DNA of 5,328 nt from an uncultured Sphingomonadaceae bacterium. GTDB taxonomy: Bacteria; Pseudomonadota; Alphaproteobacteria; Sphingomonadales; Sphingomonadaceae. The stretch covers positions 1 to 5,328 of the forward strand of contig CALKUK010000018.1 of assembly GCA_937996655.1 (NCBI GenBank), given 5' to 3'. The translations under genes were made by a program, and so were the position numbers. Below the pieces are notes generated by a model, which did no database searches, was not told the origin of the DNA, and saw only the letters and a program-made list of their open reading frames with translations. This document shows, piece by piece, positions 1 to 5,328 of this stretch; within the stretch, counting starts at the first letter, position 1, and each line of letters opens with the position of its first letter.

Positions 1-627
1 GCCGCGCAGGATCGCCAGCGGGTGGGCCGCGCCTCCATGACCGACTACGCCGCCTCGGTGGCGAGGGCCTGCGCCGCCTGCGAGACCCCGCCGGTGCTGA
101 TCGGTCATTCCATGGGCGGACTGGTGGCCCAGCTGGCCGCCGCCCGGACCCCCGTCCGCGCCCTGGTGCTGCTGGCCCCCTCCGCCCCCTGGGGGGTGCC
201 GGGGTCCACCATGGAGGAGGCGGTCTCCAGTCTCGCGGTCATCGGCATGAGCCCGTTCTTCTCCATGCCCGTGGACCCGGACTACTCGCTGGCCCGGCAG
301 TACAGCCTGAACCGCATCGCCAGCGAAGGTCGCAAGGACATCTTCGGCCGCATGGGCCCGGAGAGCGGCCGCGCCCTGTGGGAGACCCTGAACTGGTGGC
401 TGGACCCGTTCATGACCACCAACGTCCCCGCCGGGCGGATCGCCGCCCCGGTGCTGGCCGTGGCCGGTGGCCGTGACCTGATCCATCCCCCCGTCACCGT
501 CCGCCAGACCTCTGCCCGCCTGTCCGGCGAGACCCTGGTGTTCGACGACATGAGCCACTGGCTGATCGGCGAACCCGGCTGGGAGCAGGTGGCCGAAGCC
601 TGCATCGGCTGGCTGGACGGGTTGTAG
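1..627 (+). CDS. alpha/beta hydrolase, 5'-truncated by window edge
   Basis: Serine hydrolase of the alpha/beta hydrolase fold; the substrate cannot be told from sequence. The reading frame is open from base 1, so the gene begins before the window. A GTG at 22-24 is in frame, but starting there would remove the first strands and the oxyanion-hole region that the fold needs, so it is probably internal. Counting from base 1, the nucleophile elbow GHSMGG places the catalytic Ser at residue 37 (codon 109-111). The acid is probably Asp159, in GGRDLIHP after a strand reading VLAVAG, and the base His186 in DDMSHWL. A helical cap region with several aromatic residues lies between the Ser and the Asp. 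The C-terminus, ending in WLDGL, is complete. The gene converges on the ATP synthase operon and is probably unrelated to it. Base composition matches the GC-rich left part of the window. Confidence 0.88.
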   Translation, partial: AAQDRQRVGRASMTDYAASVARACAACETPPVLIGHSMGGLVAQLAAARTPVRALVLLAPSAPWGVPGSTMEEAVSSLAVIGMSPFFSMPVDPDYSLARQYSLNRIASEGRKDIFGRMGPESGRALWETLNWWLDPFMTTNVPAGRIAAPVLAVAGGRDLIHPPVTVRQTSARLSGETLVFDDMSHWLIGEPGWEQVAEACIGWLDGL

Positions 628-672
628 GGGTTGCGTTGACCGCACCGGGCTGGAGGTCCGCTCAGGGCACCC

Positions 673-870
673 CTACCCCCGCCAGCGCCGCCACAGGCCG
701 TAGAGGGCCGTGAGCGCCCAGGCCCCTTCCATGAGGGCGGCGGACAGGTTGAAGGCCGTCAGCATGGACGCCAGGATCAGCAGGGACCCGGCCAGGTTCA
801 GAGCCAGGGATCCGTAGGCGCGGGCGTCCATCCGCCCCAGCTGCACACCCACATAGGCGGCGAGGATCAT
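673..870 (-). CDS. small CBU_0592-like membrane protein, start uncertain
   Basis: A 65-residue product as drawn, with no known enzymatic role. The pattern of a hydrophobic N-terminus, then LGRMD, then a hydrophobic segment around residues 24-44 (LALNLAGSLLILASML), TAFN, a last hydrophobic stretch and a basic tail (LWRRWRG) resembles the CBU_0592 family of small integral membrane proteins; this is recognition from memory. The ATG at 868-870 cuts into the first membrane segment. The frame stays open upstream, and residues such as ILDSLGVVGVL would complete a normal N-terminus. No ATG, GTG or TTG occurs there, but CTG codons at 907-909 and 913-915 could serve as starts; the second would overlap the atpC stop as CTGA. 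The gene is last in the minus-strand series, 41 nt after atpC or closer if the longer form is right. The stop is TAG at 673-675. Confidence 0.7.
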   Translation of the reverse strand: MILAAYVGVQLGRMDARAYGSLALNLAGSLLILASMLTAFNLSAALMEGAWALTALYGLWRRWRG

Positions 871-911
871 CAGGACCCCGACGACGCCGAGACTGTCGAG
901 GATGGTCAGGC

Positions 912-1175
912 TCAGGCCGCTTCCACGGCGTGTTCGGCGAGCAGGGTGAAGCTCTCCGGCGTCACGTCGGCGAAACCGCCCTGGATCTCGAACACCCTGG
1001 TGGTCGCGCCGTCACGGATGGTGACCTTGCCCGGGCGCAGCACGGTCATGAACGGCTCGTGCCCGAGGAACACGCCGAAGTCCCCGTCCACGCCGGGGGC
1101 ATCCACCTGGTCCACGTCGCCGGCGAACAGTTCGCGCTCCGGCGCCACGAGAGAAAAGCGCAGCTTGGCCATCAT
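912..1175 (-). CDS. atpC: F1F0 ATP synthase epsilon subunit, short form
   Basis: Epsilon subunit of the F1 sector, which binds the foot of the gamma shaft and contacts the c-ring on the cytoplasmic side of the membrane. The 87 residues cover the N-terminal beta-sandwich: the opening LRFSLVAPERELFAGDVDQV, then GDFGVFLGHEPFMTVLRPG and the closing GGFADVTPESFTLLAEHA are typical of the family. The protein ends just after the beta-sandwich and lacks the C-terminal helical hairpin that makes other epsilon subunits about 130-140 residues long. Two ATG codons stand in tandem (1173-1175 and 1170-1172); family members usually begin MAKL, which would favour the second. The first gives a 4-nt ATGA overlap with the upstream gene. 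A possible Shine-Dalgarno AAGGA at 1188-1192 lies 12 nt from the first ATG, somewhat far, so translation probably depends on coupling. Confidence 0.95.
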   Translation of the reverse strand: MMAKLRFSLVAPERELFAGDVDQVDAPGVDGDFGVFLGHEPFMTVLRPGKVTIRDGATTRVFEIQGGFADVTPESFTLLAEHAVEAA

Positions 1176-1789
1176 CCCAGTCTTTCGTCCTTGCCGATCC
1201 GGCAGCTGTAGAGCGTGACCGCCGACGCCGGGCTCTGGTCCCGGCGGCGAAGGTCGGTGTTCAGTTCGGCGCAGACGCCATAGCCGCCCGCCTCTCCGAA
1301 CTGCAGATAGTACTTGGGCGGCCGGGGCCGACCCGCGAGATACTGCTGGACGGGTTTCCAGCCGACCCTGGCGCCGTCCGGCCCCACGGGCAGCTGGCCC
1401 GTCTCGATTTCCTTCATCGCCTCGGCGGGCAGGACGGCCTGCTTCCAGACCAGGCTGCAGCCGCCCCGGCGATTGTCGGCAATGGCCTCCGGCGCCCCCG
1501 GCTCCGCAAAGCGGAACAGCTGGCCGGTGATCTCCAGCCCGTCCGGACGCGCCGCATCCAGCTCACCCGCCGGTGCCGGCCTGGCCCCGAAGGCAGCCAG
1601 GCGCTCCCGCAGGCCCTGCACCCCGGCACTGCCCGCGACGATGCCGAGGCAGAAGCCGTTGATGTAGGGGGTGGCCTCGGGCGCCGTCCCGGACGTGCCC
1701 TGGGCTGCGGTCTGGGCGGAGGCGACGCCTGCGGAGGCCGCGACCAGCGCAGCCCCCGCAAGAATGATCGCCCGCCGCCCGGCGCGCAT
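1172..1789 (-). CDS. predicted secreted protein of unknown function between atpD and atpC
   Basis: I do not recognise a family for this 205-residue product. It begins with a clear Sec signal peptide: basic start (MRAGRR), hydrophobic core at about 7-18, and an ASA-Q signal peptidase I site after Ala25, so the mature protein should be periplasmic. No lipobox cysteine follows. The mature part has four cysteines (47, 111, 173, 196), enough for two disulfides, and no further membrane segment. A low-complexity Ala/Gly/Thr linker follows the cleavage site. The start ATG overlaps the atpD stop by one base (TGATG), and its own stop overlaps the atpC start by four, so it is embedded in the operon and probably translated by coupling. 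No good Shine-Dalgarno precedes it. Strong G/C third-position preference and the tight overlaps support a real gene. Function in the ATP synthase context is unknown; it might simply be a passenger. Confidence 0.85.
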   Translation of the reverse strand: MRAGRRAIILAGAALVAASAGVASAQTAAQGTSGTAPEATPYINGFCLGIVAGSAGVQGLRERLAAFGARPAPAGELDAARPDGLEITGQLFRFAEPGAPEAIADNRRGGCSLVWKQAVLPAEAMKEIETGQLPVGPDGARVGWKPVQQYLAGRPRPPKYYLQFGEAGGYGVCAELNTDLRRRDQSPASAVTLYSCRIGKDERLG

Positions 1790-3222
1790 CAGCCGGCCGC
1801 CAGCTTCTCGGCCTTGGCCACGGCTTCCTCGATGTTGCCGACCATGTAGAAGGCGGCTTCGGGGAGGTGGTCGTAGTCGCCGTCGCAGAGGCCCTTGAAG
1901 CCCTTGATGGTCTCGTCCAGCGGGACCAGCTTGCCGGGGGAGTTGGTGAACTGCTCGGCCACGTGGAAGGGCTGGGACAGGAAGCGCTGGATCTTCCGGG
2001 CGCGGGCCACGGTCAGCTTGTCCTCTTCCGACAGTTCGTCCATCCCGAGGATGGCGATGATGTCCCGCAGGGCGCGGTAGGACTGGAGGATTTCCTGCAC
2101 CTGGCGGGCCACGGCGTAGTGCTCGTCACCCACGATGCGCGGGTCGAGGATCCGCGAGGTGGAGTCCAGCGGGTCCACGGCCGGGTAGATGCCCTGCTCG
2201 GCGATGGAACGGTTCAGAACGGTGGTGGCGTCCAGGTGGGCGAAGGAGGTGGCCGGCGCCGGGTCGGTCAGGTCGTCGGCGGGCACGTAGATGGCCTGCA
2301 CCGAGGTGATCGAGCCCTTCTTGGTCGAGGTGATGCGTTCCTGCAGCGCGCCCATGTCGGTCGACAGGGTCGGCTGGTAGCCCACGGCCGAAGGAATACG
2401 GCCGAGCAGCGCCGACACTTCCGAACCCGCCTGCGTGAAGCGGAAGATGTTGTCGACGAAGAACAACACGTCCTGACCTTGATCACGGAAATGTTCAGCA
2501 ACGGTAAGACCTGTCAAAGCAACACGTGCACGGGCGCCTGGCGGTTCATTCATCTGACCATAAACAAGCGCGCATTTCGAACCGGCGGTCGAGCCACCAT
2601 GTTCTTTCGGATCGACATTGACGCGTGATTCAATCATTTCGTGATAAAGGTCATTGCCTTCACGCGTACGCTCGCCAACACCAGCGAACACGGAGTAACC
2701 ACCGTGAGCTTTCGCGACGTTGTTGATAAGTTCCATGATCAACACGGTCTTGCCGACGCCTGCGCCGCCGAAGAGGCCGATCTTACCACCCTTCGCATAA
2801 GGCGCGAGAAGATCGACAACCTTAATGCCAGTTTCAAGAATCTGACCTTCGGTTGACTGTTCAGCATAGCTCGGTGCGGCCTGATGGATCGGGCGCATTG
2901 CTTCTGCAGGAACAGGACCGGCTTCATCAACCGGCTCGCCAATCACATTGATGATACGGCCCAATGTGCCGGCACCAACTGGCACAGCAATCGGTGCACC
3001 GGTGTCGAGCACGGCATGACCACGCACGAGACCTTCGGTCGTGTCCATCGCGATGGTGCGCACAGAATTTTCACCAAGATGCTGCGCCACTTCGAGCACG
3101 AGGCGGTTGCCGCGATTGGTCGTTTCAAGCGCATTCAGGATTTCCGGGAGATGCCCATCAAACTGCACGTCAACGACGGCGCCGATGACCTGAGTGATTT
3201 TTCCGACTGATTTAGTGGCCAT
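1789..3222 (-). CDS. atpD: F1F0 ATP synthase beta subunit (catalytic), compositionally mosaic gene
   Basis: Catalytic subunit of F1, making ATP from ADP and phosphate at the alpha/beta interfaces. The 477-residue length is normal for the family. Visible motifs are Walker A GGAGVGKT at 152-159 (Lys158), GERTREGN at 183-190 with catalytic Glu184 and Arg185, the Walker B strand DVLFFVD ending at Asp257, and DELSEED at 395-401, the lever that contacts gamma. All key residues are present, so the protein looks functional. The start ATG has a GAAGGA Shine-Dalgarno 8 nt upstream, and the N-terminus (KSVGKITQVIGAVVDVQF) is canonical. The gene follows atpG after 24 nt and ends in a TGATG overlap with the next gene. 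Codon use changes sharply near residue 250: codons 215-250 have 13 of 36 ending in G/C, whereas codons 251-290 have 35 of 40. The two halves therefore probably derive from different genomes. Confidence 0.97.
   Translation of the reverse strand: MATKSVGKITQVIGAVVDVQFDGHLPEILNALETTNRGNRLVLEVAQHLGENSVRTIAMDTTEGLVRGHAVLDTGAPIAVPVGAGTLGRIINVIGEPVDEAGPVPAEAMRPIHQAAPSYAEQSTEGQILETGIKVVDLLAPYAKGGKIGLFGGAGVGKTVLIMELINNVAKAHGGYSVFAGVGERTREGNDLYHEMIESRVNVDPKEHGGSTAGSKCALVYGQMNEPPGARARVALTGLTVAEHFRDQGQDVLFFVDNIFRFTQAGSEVSALLGRIPSAVGYQPTLSTDMGALQERITSTKKGSITSVQAIYVPADDLTDPAPATSFAHLDATTVLNRSIAEQGIYPAVDPLDSTSRILDPRIVGDEHYAVARQVQEILQSYRALRDIIAILGMDELSEEDKLTVARARKIQRFLSQPFHVAEQFTNSPGKLVPLDETIKGFKGLCDGDYDHLPEAAFYMVGNIEEAVAKAEKLAAG
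2386..2475. other. abrupt base-composition and codon-usage breakpoint inside atpD
   Basis: Reading leftwards, A/T-ending codons (GCT, GTT, CGT, GGT, CAA, GAT) dominate down to about 2473, and G/C-ending codons dominate from 2472 on. The 2386-2472 stretch encodes the nearly invariant Walker B region and still includes a few codons (TTG, GGT, CGT, ATT, CCT) that would fit the lower-GC side, so the real join could lie anywhere in this interval. Composition differs on both sides well beyond the gene: for example 2040-1981 is about 65% GC by hand count, and 3720-3661 is 40%. Confidence 0.8.
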
Positions 3223-3230
3223 GGTCTTTA

Positions 3231-3236
3231 TCCTTC
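3231..3236 (-). promoter_or_regulatory. Shine-Dalgarno site for atpD
   Basis: GAAGGA on the minus strand, 8 nt before the atpD ATG, inside the 24-nt atpG-atpD spacer. It supports the chosen start of atpD. Confidence 0.75.
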
Positions 3237-3246
3237 ATCCGTCCGT

Positions 3247-4128
3247 TCAGAGCGCTTCCGCGCCCGAGATGATTTCAATGAGTTCTTTAGTGATGTTCGC
3301 CTGACGCTGACGATTATATTTAATCGTCTGCTTCTTGATCATGTCGCCGGCATTACGCGTCGCGCTATCCATCGCGCTCATGCGTGCGCCTTGTTCAGAC
3401 GCGGCATTTTCGAGCAAAGCAGAAAAGACCTGCATCGAAATATTGCGCGGCAGAAGCGAAGCCAAAATCGTTGTTTCATCGGGCTCATAATCATAAGCCG
3501 CAAGTGATACGGGTGCTTTCGGATCTTTCGGCGGAATGACGGCAGGAACAATTTGCAATGCCGTCGGGAATTGCTGAATCACCGATTTGAAACGCGCATA
3601 GAAGAGCGTGGCAACATCGAATTCGCCATTTTCAAACCGCGCGATGATATTGCGACCGATCTGATCAGCATTTTCAAAGCCAATATAGCGTACCGAACGC
3701 AAATCGACGAATTCGATAATCTCTTTTGCAAATTGACGCTTCAAAAGGTCATTGCCCTTTTTGCCGACGCAGATGATTTTCACCACCTTGCCTTCAGCCA
3801 TCAGCGCAAGCGCCTTCTCTCGTGCGAGACGCGCGATCGACGAGTTGAACGCGCCACAAAGACCACGCTCTGCTGTGCAGACAACAAGCAAATGGGTCTT
3901 TTCATTGCCAGTTCCCGAGAGCAAACGCGGCGCGGCAGGGCTGCCCACCACACTTTCAGCGAGATTGACGAGAACGGAATTCATCCGCGACGCATAAGGA
4001 CGCGCCGCTTCAGCCGCAACCTGTGCGCGACGCAATTTCGCCGCAGCCACCATCTGCATCGCCTTGGTGATTTTCTGAGTCGCCTTGACCGATGAGATCC
4101 GGGTCCTCAGGTCCTTCAATGAAGGCAT
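3247..4128 (-). CDS. atpG: F1F0 ATP synthase gamma subunit (rotor shaft)
   Basis: Central shaft of F1, whose rotation inside the alpha3-beta3 ring couples proton flow to ATP synthesis. The 293 residues are the usual size for alphaproteobacteria. The N-terminal helix (SLKDLRTRISSVKATQKITKAM, within residues 3-24, continuing through about 57) and the C-terminal helix (from about 220) would form the antiparallel coiled coil. The Rossmann-like middle contains ERGLCGAFN. The C-terminus carries the gamma signature ITKELIEIISGAEAL, with the conserved Glu and Gly-Ala. An AAGGGA Shine-Dalgarno 6 nt upstream supports the ATG start. It lies 23 nt after atpA and 24 nt before atpD, all on one strand, so co-transcription is expected. 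Composition is clearly more AT-rich than the genes left of 2475, matching atpA and the first half of atpD. No truncation or frameshift is visible. Confidence 0.97.
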   Translation of the reverse strand: MPSLKDLRTRISSVKATQKITKAMQMVAAAKLRRAQVAAEAARPYASRMNSVLVNLAESVVGSPAAPRLLSGTGNEKTHLLVVCTAERGLCGAFNSSIARLAREKALALMAEGKVVKIICVGKKGNDLLKRQFAKEIIEFVDLRSVRYIGFENADQIGRNIIARFENGEFDVATLFYARFKSVIQQFPTALQIVPAVIPPKDPKAPVSLAAYDYEPDETTILASLLPRNISMQVFSALLENAASEQGARMSAMDSATRNAGDMIKKQTIKYNRQRQANITKELIEIISGAEAL

Positions 4129-4134
4129 GGTACG

Positions 4135-4140
4135 TCCCTT
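4135..4140 (-). promoter_or_regulatory. Shine-Dalgarno site for atpG
   Basis: AAGGGA on the minus strand, 6 nt before the atpG ATG, within the 23-nt atpA-atpG spacer. It supports the chosen start of atpG. Confidence 0.75.
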
Positions 4141-4151
4141 TTAAGGCGCGA

Positions 4152-5328
4152 TCACGAGAATGATTTTGCGAATGAATCAACCGCCGCTTTGAGCGTCTTA
4201 GTTGAATCGTCCGAAAGATCCTTCGATGTCCGGATCGTCGAAAGAAGATCCGCGTTCTGCGACTTGAGCCAATTGAGAAGTCCGTCTTGGAACGCCTTCA
4301 CGCGATTGACTGGCAATGTATCAAGATAACCGTTCACGCCGGCGTACAACACGCAAACCTGCTCTTCCATCTGCATTGGCGAGAACTGCGCTTGCTTCAA
4401 AAGCTCGGTCAAACGTGCACCGCGATTGAGCAAACGCTGCGTCGTTGCGTCCAAGTCACCACCGAACTGTGCGAAGGCCGCCATTTCACGATACTGCGCG
4501 AGTTCGCCCTTGATCTTACCGGCGACTTTTTTCATCGCCTTAGTCTGCGCGGATGAACCCACGCGCGACACCGAGAGACCGACGTTCACCGCAGGACGAA
4601 TGCCCTGATAGAACAAATCGGTTTCCAAGAAGATCTGACCATCAGTGATCGAAATCACGTTTGTCGGAATGTAAGCCGACACGTCGTTCGCTTGTGTTTC
4701 AATCACAGGCAATGCGGTGAGCGAGCCCGAGCCTGAAGGCTTACCGAGTTTCGCCGCTCGCTCGAGAAGGCGCGAATGGAGATAGAACACGTCGCCGGGA
4801 TAGGCTTCGCGACCTGGCGGACGACGAAGCAACAGCGACATCTGGCGATAGGCAACAGCCTGCTTGGACAAATCGTCATACACGATCACGGCATGCATGC
4901 CGTTGTCGCGGAAATATTCGCCCATGGTGCAGCCGGTGAACGGAGCCAAGAACTGCATTGGAGCTGGATCAGATGCGGTAGCCGCAACAACGATCGAATA
5001 TTCAAGCGCGCCTTGCTCTTCGAGAACCTTCACGAATTGCGCAACGGTTGAACGCTTCTGACCAATCGCAACATAGACGCAATAAAGCTTCTGGCTTTCG
5101 TCAGTGCCTTGGTTGATCGACTTCTGATTGAGGATCGTGTCGAGTGCGACAGCGGTTTTACCCGTCTGACGATCACCGATGATTAATTCGCGTTGGCCGC
5201 GACCAATTGGGATCAACGCATCAACAGCCTTAAGGCCGGTAGCCATTGGCTCATGCACGGACTGGCGCGGAATAATGCCCGGCGCCTTAACGTCAACCTG
5301 CATGCGCTTTTCAGCCTTGATTGGGCCT
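4152..5328 (-). CDS. atpA: F1F0 ATP synthase alpha subunit, N-terminal part outside window
   Basis: Non-catalytic nucleotide-binding subunit of the F1 hexamer. The frame is open to the right edge, with GPIKAEKR directly before the first in-window Met (5301-5303). That Met is therefore internal, and roughly the first 120-130 residues of an expected 510 are missing. Numbering from that Met, Walker A GDRQTGKT is at 43-50, the Walker B-type strand HAVIVYDD ends at Asp143-144, and the arginine finger is Arg247 in GLSVSRVGSSAQ, the residue that reaches into the beta-subunit catalytic site. The C-terminal helical domain is complete and ends in SFAKSFS before a TGA at 4152-4154. It is the first visible gene of the series; delta (atpH) would be expected just upstream, beyond the edge. 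Composition matches atpG and the 5' half of atpD. Confidence 0.97.
   Translation of the reverse strand, partial: GPIKAEKRMQVDVKAPGIIPRQSVHEPMATGLKAVDALIPIGRGQRELIIGDRQTGKTAVALDTILNQKSINQGTDESQKLYCVYVAIGQKRSTVAQFVKVLEEQGALEYSIVVAATASDPAPMQFLAPFTGCTMGEYFRDNGMHAVIVYDDLSKQAVAYRQMSLLLRRPPGREAYPGDVFYLHSRLLERAAKLGKPSGSGSLTALPVIETQANDVSAYIPTNVISITDGQIFLETDLFYQGIRPAVNVGLSVSRVGSSAQTKAMKKVAGKIKGELAQYREMAAFAQFGGDLDATTQRLLNRGARLTELLKQAQFSPMQMEEQVCVLYAGVNGYLDTLPVNRVKAFQDGLLNWLKSQNADLLSTIRTSKDLSDDSTKTLKAAVDSFAKSFS

Noticed and set aside
22..24. GTG as the true start of the alpha/beta hydrolase
   Set aside because: The frame is open to base 1 and the fold needs more N-terminal sequence before the GHSMGG elbow, so the gene most likely begins outside the window.
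629..646. Small hairpin (GGT, bulged T, GCG / CGCACC with a 5-nt loop) between the convergent genes
   Set aside because: The stem is only six pairs with a bulge and no T-run follows on either strand, so I cannot support a terminator call.
1314..1667. Plus-strand open frame of 117 codons antisense to the secreted-protein gene
   Set aside because: The opposite frame has a signal peptide, operon overlaps and consistent codon bias; this one is Arg/Pro/Ser-rich with no supporting context.
1867..2628. Plus-strand open frame of 253 codons antisense to atpD
   Set aside because: It lies opposite the conserved atpD frame, crosses the compositional break, and its translation is repetitive Gly/Val/His/Arg typical of an antisense shadow of GC-rich coding DNA. 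No family is recognisable.
3553..4095. Plus-strand open frame of 180 codons antisense to atpG
   Set aside because: It is fully contained in atpG, has no recognisable domain, and no operon context on that strand.
5301..5303. ATG as the true start of atpA
   Set aside because: The upstream in-frame residues GPIKAEKR match the family directly before this Met, so it is internal and the gene continues past the edge.

Overview
The window holds the downstream part of an alphaproteobacterial F1 ATP synthase operon, read on the minus strand, with a convergent alpha/beta hydrolase gene on the plus strand at the left edge. In transcription order the minus-strand genes are atpA (5' part beyond the right edge), atpG, atpD, a gene for a secreted protein of unknown function, atpC (short form), and a small CBU_0592-type membrane protein. 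The alpha, gamma, beta, epsilon order and the protein sequences point to Alphaproteobacteria.

The main oddity is that the DNA appears to come from two sources. Right of about position 2475 (atpA, atpG and the first 250 or so codons of atpD) the sequence has moderate GC, many A/T-ending codons, and 23-24 nt spacers with clear Shine-Dalgarno sites. Left of that point it is strongly GC-rich, almost all codons end in G or C, and the minus-strand genes overlap or nearly touch. The left part resembles Caulobacterales (Brevundimonas/Caulobacter-like). The right part looks more like Hyphomicrobiales. These taxonomic impressions come from memory of family sequences, not from a search. The change is abrupt, lies inside atpD at the very conserved Walker B segment, and keeps the reading frame. 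A chimeric metagenome assembly, or a recent homologous recombination at a conserved site, would both give this picture. Left and right genes should not be assigned to one organism until this is settled.

Layout: 1-627 (+) alpha/beta hydrolase, 5' end missing; 628-672 short convergent spacer without a convincing terminator; 673-870 (-) small membrane protein, probably starting further upstream; 912-1175 (-) atpC; 1172-1789 (-) secreted protein with four cysteines; 1789-3222 (-) atpD; 3247-4128 (-) atpG; 4152-5328 (-) atpA, partial.

Functionally, AtpA and AtpD form the catalytic hexamer of F1, AtpG is the rotor shaft, and AtpC sits at the base of the shaft. The gene between atpD and atpC is joined to both by stop/start overlaps, so it is very likely co-translated with the ATP synthase, yet its product carries an export signal. 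I found no tRNA, rRNA, CRISPR array, insertion sequence or defence-like system. Apart from the compositional break, this is an ordinary housekeeping region.
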